A DNA stretch of 64,000 nt from an uncultured Thermodesulfobacterium sp. (GTDB taxonomy: Bacteria > Desulfobacterota > Thermodesulfobacteria > Thermodesulfobacteriales > Thermodesulfobacteriaceae). Numbering within the stretch: position 1 is the first letter of the stretch; each line of letters begins with the position of its first letter. Made by a program: the position numbers and the translations under genes. The notes below the pieces were generated by a model that worked only from the letters and a program-made list of their open reading frames with translations, was not told where the DNA came from and ran no database searches. The stretch lies in contig CALLJG010000010.1 of assembly GCA_938091335.1 (NCBI GenBank), positions 1-64,000 on the forward strand, written 5' to 3'. Shown piece after piece: positions 57,848 to 64,000 of this stretch.

Positions 57848-58566
57848 TAATAAAGGTTATAAAAAGTAGATTATTTTGGCCTTTTTTTTTCTTTATATTT
57901 TTAATTTTAGGCATTTTCTATATTTTATATTTTACTGATTTATTTGTATTAAAAGAAATTATGGTAGTAAATACCAAAAAAATCTCTAAAGATGAAATTA
58001 TAAAAACAACTGGATTAAAAGGTGGGGAGAGGCTTTTTACTATTCCTATAGATAATATTAGAAAAAAAATCCTTATTAATCCTCTTATTGAAGAAGTAAT
58101 TATAGTAAGACATATTCCCAATACTTTGGAAATTAAAATTAAAGAAAGAAAACCTCTTGCTATAATCATTCAAGATAATAAAGGCTATTTAATAGACAAA
58201 AATGGAGTTCTTATAACTCCTATTATTCCAGAGGACTATCAATTTTATCCTGTAGTTGAAATAAAAAATGAAGAATTTAAAAATAGTTTGTTAAATTTTT
58301 TGGTTTGGATAAAGGAACATAAAAATTATTTGCCTGTATATGAAAATTTATCTAAGGTTATTTTAGAAGAAGATAAGATAATTTTTATTACAAAAAATAA
58401 TATTACCATTTATTTTCCTTTGGTATCTCAAAAGGATTGGTCTTATTTTTATAAAAATTTAGACAGAATTATTACTTATTTATATGAAAAAGAACTTATT
58501 GAAAAGGTAGAGTTAATAAGAATGGACTATCCTTTAGGAGCTGCCTTAATAAAATTTAGGAGTTAA
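57844..58566 (+). CDS. ftsQ: Cell division protein FtsQ/DivIB
   Basis: N-terminal TM, POTRA 'LKEIMVVNTKKISKDEIIKTTGLKGGERLFTIPIDNIRKKILINPLIEEVIIVRHIPNTLEIKIKERKPLAII'; dcw position. Confidence 0.9.
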   Translation: MIIKVIKSRLFWPFFFFIFLILGIFYILYFTDLFVLKEIMVVNTKKISKDEIIKTTGLKGGERLFTIPIDNIRKKILINPLIEEVIIVRHIPNTLEIKIKERKPLAIIIQDNKGYLIDKNGVLITPIIPEDYQFYPVVEIKNEEFKNSLLNFLVWIKEHKNYLPVYENLSKVILEEDKIIFITKNNITIYFPLVSQKDWSYFYKNLDRIITYLYEKELIEKVELIRMDYPLGAALIKFRS

Positions 58567-58569
58567 TAA

Positions 58570-59814
58570 ATGGGTAAAGAGGAAAAAGGAATTTTAGTAG
58601 TTGATGTAGGAACTACAAAAGTTTGTGCTCTTATAGGAGAAGAAAAGGAAGGTAAATTATGGATTACAGGAATGGGTTTAGTTCCTTCAAAAGGTCTTAA
58701 AAAAGGAACTATAATAAATATAGAGGAAGCTACTCAAAGTATTAAAAATGCTATAGAAAAAGCCAAATCTCAGGCTAAGATTCCCATAGAAAGCATTTAC
58801 ACAAGTATTACAGGAAGTCATATAAAGAGCCTATCTGCTTCAGGAGTAATAGCTTTAAAAGAAAAAGTAGTTACTCCATCAGAGGTTGAAGAAGTTTTAT
58901 TTTCTGCTCAAACTATTGAACTTCCTCAAGATAGAATAATTTTACACATAATTCCTCAAGAGTTTGTTATAGATCAAAACCGAGGAATTCTTCAACCTAT
59001 AGGAATGTCTGGAGTTAGATTAGAAGCTAATGTTCGGTTAATTACTTGCAACCGTTCAGCTTTTCAAAATTTATTAAGATGTTTTGAAAATTTAGATATA
59101 GAAGTTGACGGAGTAATTGTTCAAGGTTTAGCTTCTGGAGAAAGTGTATTAACTTCTGAAGAAAAGGAATTAGGAGTTATATTAATTGATTTTGGAGGTG
59201 GTACCACTGATGTGGCAATTTATTGGGATAATGTATTAAGATATATTTTTTCTCTTCCCATTGGAGGTGAACTTCTTACTAATGATTTAGCAATAGGTTT
59301 AAGAACCTCAAGGATAGAAGCTGAAAAAATAAAAATTAAAAACGGAGTATGTCTTAGAGATTTGTTGGAAGAAGATGAGATTATTGAATTAACCGGAATA
59401 GGAGATCGTCCTCCTAGAAAAATAAGTAAAAAAATATTAGCAGAAATAATAGAATTGAGAATAAAGGAACTTATAGAAATAATTGAGAAAGAATTATATA
59501 GAGAGGTTTTCATTGATAAAGACCCTTTTGATATCAAATCTAAAATAGGCAGTGGAATAGTAATAACAGGTGGATCTTCACTTTTACCAGGATTGGTATA
59601 TTTATTTGAGCAAATGTTAGATCTTCCTACAAGAATAGGTTTTCCTTTTAAATTAGCAGGTCTTGCTGAAGAAACACATCATCCTCAATTTGCTACTTCA
59701 GTAGGAATGCTTCTTTATGCTTATAATCTCCAAGAAAGAGTAAAGGAAGAAAGAAAAGAAGGTATTTTCCATAAACTTAAAAAAGGTTTTATAAAATTTT
59801 TAAAAGGAGGTTAA
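58570..59814 (+). CDS. ftsA: Cell division protein FtsA
   Basis: 'ILVVDVGTTKVCALIGE', 'SITGSHIKSLSASGVIAL', 'VILIDFGGGTTDVAIY', 'GSGIVITGGSSLLPGL', amphipathic C-terminus. Confidence 0.95.
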   Translation: MGKEEKGILVVDVGTTKVCALIGEEKEGKLWITGMGLVPSKGLKKGTIINIEEATQSIKNAIEKAKSQAKIPIESIYTSITGSHIKSLSASGVIALKEKVVTPSEVEEVLFSAQTIELPQDRIILHIIPQEFVIDQNRGILQPIGMSGVRLEANVRLITCNRSAFQNLLRCFENLDIEVDGVIVQGLASGESVLTSEEKELGVILIDFGGGTTDVAIYWDNVLRYIFSLPIGGELLTNDLAIGLRTSRIEAEKIKIKNGVCLRDLLEEDEIIELTGIGDRPPRKISKKILAEIIELRIKELIEIIEKELYREVFIDKDPFDIKSKIGSGIVITGGSSLLPGLVYLFEQMLDLPTRIGFPFKLAGLAEETHHPQFATSVGMLLYAYNLQERVKEERKEGIFHKLKKGFIKFLKGG

Positions 59815-59816
59815 TT

Positions 59817-60911
59817 ATGAAAATTTCTTTTGAATTAATAGATGAAGAAACAAAAATTCAACCTAGTATTAAAGTGATAGGAGTTGGTGGAGCTGGTGGA
59901 AATGCTGTAGCTAATATGATAAAAAAAGAACTTAAGGGAGTTGAATTTATAGTAGCTAATACAGATTATAGGGTGCTGGAATTAAATCCTGCATCTTTAA
60001 AAATACAATTAGGTAAAAAATTAACTAAAGGATTAGGAGCTGGTGGAAAACCAGAAATTGGCAGACAAGCTGCTGAGGAAAGTGAAAAAGAAATAAGAGA
60101 TATATTAAAAGATGCAGATATGGTATTTATTGCTGCAGGAATGGGTGGAGGAACAGGAACTGGAGCAGCACCTGTGATAGCTAATATTTGTAAAGATATG
60201 GAAATTTTAACTGTGGCTGTAGTTACTAAACCTTTTTCTTTTGAAGGGAAATTTAGAACGAAAATAGCTGAACAAGGAATAGAAGAATTAAAAAAGGTAG
60301 TAGATACTTTAATAACTATACCTAATGACAAACTTCTTACACTAGGTTCTCCACAAGAAAAACTTGCAGATATGTTTAAAAAAGCTGATGATGTATTATA
60401 TTATGCAGTAAAAGGAATATCTGATTTAATTCTTTCTCCTGGTTATATTAATCTGGATTTTGCAGATGTAAAGGTTTTAATGAGTGAAAGCGGAGGTACA
60501 GCTTTGATGGGAATGGGTGAAGCAAAAGGTGAAACAAGAGCTGAAATAGCAACTGAATTAGCTATTTATAGCCCTTTACTAGAAGATATTTCAATTTCAG
60601 GAGCTAAAGGAATTTTATTAAATATTACTGTTCATCCAGAAACTTTGACTATTCATGAAACCCAAATAATTACAGGAACCATATCCAAAGAAGTTCATCC
60701 AGAAGCTAAGGTATACTGGGGTGTAGTATTTGATGAAACTTTAGATGATTTTCTTAGAGTTACAGTGATAGCTACAGGATTGGAAAAATCTCAAGACAAA
60801 AAAAATAAAATAGTTCCTATAAAGGATATGAAGAAAAAAGAAGAAAAATACAGTTTATTGGATGAAGAAATATTAGAAATTCCTACATTTATTAGAAAAA
60901 ATGCGGATTAA
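59817..60911 (+). CDS. ftsZ: Cell division protein FtsZ
   Basis: '[18 protein letters not shown]', 'ANTDYRVLE', '[17 protein letters not shown]', 'PNDKLL', '[11 protein letters not shown]', C-terminal '[12 protein letters not shown]'. Confidence 0.97.
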   Translation: MKISFELIDEETKIQPSIKVIGVGGAGGNAVANMIKKELKGVEFIVANTDYRVLELNPASLKIQLGKKLTKGLGAGGKPEIGRQAAEESEKEIRDILKDADMVFIAAGMGGGTGTGAAPVIANICKDMEILTVAVVTKPFSFEGKFRTKIAEQGIEELKKVVDTLITIPNDKLLTLGSPQEKLADMFKKADDVLYYAVKGISDLILSPGYINLDFADVKVLMSESGGTALMGMGEAKGETRAEIATELAIYSPLLEDISISGAKGILLNITVHPETLTIHETQIITGTISKEVHPEAKVYWGVVFDETLDDFLRVTVIATGLEKSQDKKNKIVPIKDMKKKEEKYSLLDEEILEIPTFIRKNAD

Positions 60912-60931
60912 CCAAAAGGGGGTGAATAAAA

Positions 60932-61717
60932 GTGATCGAAATTGCCTCCTTTGAAGATCCTGTAAAAAAACAACCTTTAAAATTAGCTATATTTAATATT
61001 GATGAAATCCAAAGACCTCCTTTTCAAAGAGATATTTCTGAAAGCTTAAAAAAACATTTAGAGATGGCTATAGAAAAACTCGGCTTTTTAACCCCAATTG
61101 TAGTAGTTCCTAAAGATGGTAATTACTATGTAATTGATGGTTTACATAGACTTGAAGCTATGAGAGATCTTGGGGCAAGAGAAATACTTGGTATTGTAGT
61201 TGATGAAAGCCTTTATCATTACATTCTTGAATTTAACACCGAAAAACCTCCTAATGTAAAGGAAAAATCTAAGCAAACTTATAGATTATATCAAGATTTG
61301 TTAAAAGAAGAGCCCAATTTAATAGAAGAAGATCTTTTTACTTATTTTAAAGATCCCATTCTTATTACTTTTGGTTTTGCAATTGAAGAATTAGACACAA
61401 GATTTCCTGCAAGCTTTTATGAAAGCTTTGTTTCAAAAATTGATCACTTTTTAAATTTACCCTTACAAGAAGCTGCTAAGGAAAGAAAAAGAAGAGCTAA
61501 TGCCTTAGTGGAATTAAATAAAGTGGTAAATGAAAAATATGCTGAATTGGGATGGGAGAATGCTTTGTTAAAAGGAGAAATAGTAAGGAAAGCTGTTCAA
61601 AAAGCTTATGGAGTTAGAATAAGAACAATTGAAGAAGAATTTTATGCTGCAATAGAAAGAGTAAAAGAAGCCTGTCAAGAGCTTACAGCTGAAGACTTTA
61701 GAGAAGGTATTGTTTAA
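60932..61717 (+). CDS. ParB/sulfiredoxin-like nuclease-fold domain protein
   Basis: 'IDEIQRPPFQRDISESLKKHLEMAIEKLGFLTPIVVVPKDGNYYVIDGLHRLEAMRDLGAREILGIVV' = ParB-N domain; no obvious KorB-type HTH. Confidence 0.75.
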   Translation: MIEIASFEDPVKKQPLKLAIFNIDEIQRPPFQRDISESLKKHLEMAIEKLGFLTPIVVVPKDGNYYVIDGLHRLEAMRDLGAREILGIVVDESLYHYILEFNTEKPPNVKEKSKQTYRLYQDLLKEEPNLIEEDLFTYFKDPILITFGFAIEELDTRFPASFYESFVSKIDHFLNLPLQEAAKERKRRANALVELNKVVNEKYAELGWENALLKGEIVRKAVQKAYGVRIRTIEEEFYAAIERVKEACQELTAEDFREGIV

Positions 61718-62907
61718 TGGAATCTCATTATAAACCTATCTTAAGATATGTAGATGTGATACCAGCTAAACATGAGGATAAACCTGTATTTTTATTAAGA
61801 GATCCTATAGGAATTATAGAAGAACTTGTGGTAGTTCCTCAAAATGTATTTTTTTTACTTCCTCTTATGGATGGAAAACATGATCTACGGGATTTGCAAG
61901 TGGAAGCTACAAAAAGATTAGGAGAAATAGTTCCCTTAGAAGAAATTATTAAAATTGTGGAATTTTTAGATGAAAAGGGGTTGCTATGGAGTAAAAATTT
62001 TGAAGAAATAAAAAATAAGGCCTATGAAAAGTGGTTATCACTTCCTTTTAGACCTATGGCATACGCTAATCATGCTTATCCTCAATCTCCTGCAGAAGTA
62101 AAATTTTTCTTGGAAGATATTCTAAAACTTACAGAAGTTGAATCTAAAGAGCCTCCAAGAATTTTAATTGCTCCCCATATTGATTTAAAAATAGGAGCAA
62201 AAGCCTTTGCAGAAAGCTATAGCAGATTTAAAATACCATCTGGCTCAAGAGTAATAATTTTAGGAATAGGTCATCATTTAGATTTACCCTGGTCAGTTTT
62301 AAGTAAAAATCTGGCTACTCCCTTTGGATTAGTAAAAAATGATAGAGGAGGATTGCTTTATCTTAGTAATTCCAAAAAAATCGAACTCTTCCCAGATCAT
62401 ATAACTCATAAATTAGAACATTCTATTGAATTTCAAGTTCTGTTTTTACATTATCTTCTTAAAGATGAATTTGTAGTTCTCCCTTTTTTAATAGGCCCCC
62501 TAATTACCCTTTTAGATGAAAAAAATAAAGATTTAGTAGAAAAACTTATAGAAGGACTTGTTGAATTAATTGATGAGAAAACATACATAGTGCTTGGTAT
62601 CGATTTTTGTCATTTAGGACCAAGATATGGAGATCCTTTTATAGTATCCCAAGCTCAAATTAATAAAGTTATAGAAACAGATAAAACCATAGTTCATCTT
62701 ACTTTTAATGGTTCATCAGAAGAATTTTTAAACAAGGCAAAAGAAACCCTTCCTTTAAAAATATGTGGAATTTCAGCTTTATATCTTTTAAATTTGATTC
62801 TTAATAAAGCTAAAATAAAAGGAAATTACGAAATATTTTATCAATCTGCTCTTCCTTTTGGTCAAGGATCTATAGTTTCAGTTACTTCCGGAGGTTTTTA
62901 TTTTTAA
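61717..62907 (+). CDS. MEMO1/AmmeMemoRadiSam system protein B family, with N-terminal extension
   Basis: 'ILIAPHIDLKIGAKAFAESY', 'VIILGIGHHLDLPWSVLSKNLATPFG', 'KLEHSIEFQVLFL', 'GIDFCHLGPRYGD'. Confidence 0.85.
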   Translation: MESHYKPILRYVDVIPAKHEDKPVFLLRDPIGIIEELVVVPQNVFFLLPLMDGKHDLRDLQVEATKRLGEIVPLEEIIKIVEFLDEKGLLWSKNFEEIKNKAYEKWLSLPFRPMAYANHAYPQSPAEVKFFLEDILKLTEVESKEPPRILIAPHIDLKIGAKAFAESYSRFKIPSGSRVIILGIGHHLDLPWSVLSKNLATPFGLVKNDRGGLLYLSNSKKIELFPDHITHKLEHSIEFQVLFLHYLLKDEFVVLPFLIGPLITLLDEKNKDLVEKLIEGLVELIDEKTYIVLGIDFCHLGPRYGDPFIVSQAQINKVIETDKTIVHLTFNGSSEEFLNKAKETLPLKICGISALYLLNLILNKAKIKGNYEIFYQSALPFGQGSIVSVTSGGFYF

Positions 62908-63498
62908 AAAAAATTCATTAACTTTTTGAAAATCTTTTTTTCCAGGATAACTTTCCAATCCCCCTGCAATATCAATAGCATAAGGAGAAACTTCTTTTAT
63001 AGCAGATAAAATATTCTCTAAATTTAAACCTCCAGCTAAAAATATCTTATAACCTAAATTAACCGCAGATTTAGCAATATTCCAATCAAAGGTTTTACCA
63101 GTCCCTCCAGGAATATCCTTTACAAAAGTATCAAATAAAAGAGCATAACAAGTCTTCCAAGGTTTAAGAAGATTTAAATCAAATTTAGAACCTATTCTAA
63201 AAGCTTTTATAATTTTTTCTAAACCTATTTTTTTTGCAAATTCTAATGATTCATCCCCATGAAGTTGAATTAAATCTGCTCCCCAATCAAGGATTTTTTT
63301 AATCTCTTCATATTCTGGATTTACAAATACTACAACTTTTTTAGCTTTTTTTACTTTAGACAAAAGTGTCTTAAGTTGAGCTCCTACAAATCTTGGAGAT
63401 TTAGGATACATAATAAATCCCATGTAATCTATTTGAAAATTATTTAAATATTGTACATCTTCCTCAAATTTAAGCCCGCAAATCTTAATTTTAACCAT
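62878..63498 (-). CDS. trpF: Phosphoribosylanthranilate isomerase
   Basis: 'VKIKICGLKFEEDVQYL', 'MGFIMYPKSPRFV', 'DLIQLHGDESLEF', 'GGTGKTFDW', 'FLAGGLNLENI', 'AIDIAGGLES'. Confidence 0.93.
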   Translation of the reverse strand: MVKIKICGLKFEEDVQYLNNFQIDYMGFIMYPKSPRFVGAQLKTLLSKVKKAKKVVVFVNPEYEEIKKILDWGADLIQLHGDESLEFAKKIGLEKIIKAFRIGSKFDLNLLKPWKTCYALLFDTFVKDIPGGTGKTFDWNIAKSAVNLGYKIFLAGGLNLENILSAIKEVSPYAIDIAGGLESYPGKKDFQKVNEFFLKIKTSGSN

Positions 63499-63501
63499 TT
63501 A

Positions 63502-63999
63502 TTAGGATTTTCTATCAAAATAAATGTTTTTTCCTTTTACACTTAAAGGAAGACCTATAATAACCTGACCAGGTAAAAGATTAAGTTTTTTAGCTGCAAC
63601 ACCTATTGTATACATTACTCTATTGTCTATACATAAATCCTTAGCTTTAGCTGCTGCGGAACCTATAGCAATTCCCATATCAAGCAATTTCATAGCACAA
63701 ATTGGACCTTCTAAATCTAAATCAGATTTTGGACAGTTTAAAATGGTATCACAACTAAATCCACAAGCACCACAATTAAGTCCTAAAGGCTTAGTAAAAT
63801 TTACAGAAATAAGAATTATAGCTTCTGAATTCCTTACACTTTCTGCATCTCTTTTAAAAAATTTAAATGCACTCCCCTTTTTATCTCCTATTTTTTCCAT
63901 CTCTTGAGCAAGTATCTCCTTTTCTTTTTCTTCCATAATTAAACCAAAAATAAGATCATCTATTCCTTTTGCCTTTGGAGCAGTTCTTGCTGCTACCAA
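63502..63999 (-). CDS. DUF2148 ferredoxin-domain protein (5' end truncated by window)
   Basis: 'MVAARTAPKAKGID', 'GLNCGACGF', 'GPICAMKLLDMGIAIGSAAAKAKDLCIDNRVMYTIGVAAKKL'. Confidence 0.82.
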   Translation of the reverse strand: MVAARTAPKAKGIDDLIFGLIMEEKEKEILAQEMEKIGDKKGSAFKFFKRDAESVRNSEAIILISVNFTKPLGLNCGACGFSCDTILNCPKSDLDLEGPICAMKLLDMGIAIGSAAAKAKDLCIDNRVMYTIGVAAKKLNLLPGQVIIGLPLSVKGKNIYFDRKS

Positions 64000-64000
64000 A

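Noticed and set aside
59966-60331. Antisense ORF in ftsZ (Pro/Ser-rich)
   Set aside because: Reverse complement of the glycine-rich GTP-binding region; artefact.
1-64000. Phage, transposase, integrase or restriction-defence islands
   Set aside because: No recognisable transposase, integrase, phage structural or defence genes; only the decayed TA remnant near 4.3-5.1 kb.

Overview
AT-rich bacterial chromosomal window. Gene content and curli, MSHA-like and dcw loci suggest a thermophilic Thermodesulfobacteriota-type organism; this is inference from protein character, not a database result. Most of the window is densely packed housekeeping genes: nrdD 3' end, xth, queA, lysA, rpe, scpB, hisH, infC, thrS, tRNA-Val, ileS, lspA, leuB-like, uvrC, recN, trpF. 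It also has four larger blocks: (i) a complete curli (functional amyloid) locus with a CsgD-like regulator, two curlin-repeat proteins and CsgH/E/F/G-like proteins; (ii) an MSHA/type II secretion-like pilus locus; (iii) a surface-sugar block (two GT39-like glycosyltransferases, a DegT aminotransferase and a Gfo/Idh oxidoreductase); (iv) a division/cell-wall (dcw) cluster from mraZ to ftsZ. The observations most worth checking are: an nrdD whose glycyl-radical domain is a separate, RBS-preceded ORF; a CsgD-like regulator split exactly at CTT-TGA, the same codon pair as the prfB (RF2) +1 programmed frameshift site; a dcw cluster in which the FtsI-position protein looks like a shrunken, catalytically dead penicillin-binding protein and ftsW is absent; an rsmH with no ATG/GTG/TTG upstream of its conserved N-terminus, apparently starting at ATT; an mpl gene frameshifted at an A8 tract; and a decayed ImmA/IrrE-DUF4411-like toxin-antitoxin remnant. 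All calls come from reading the sequence and supplied ORFs; no searches were run.
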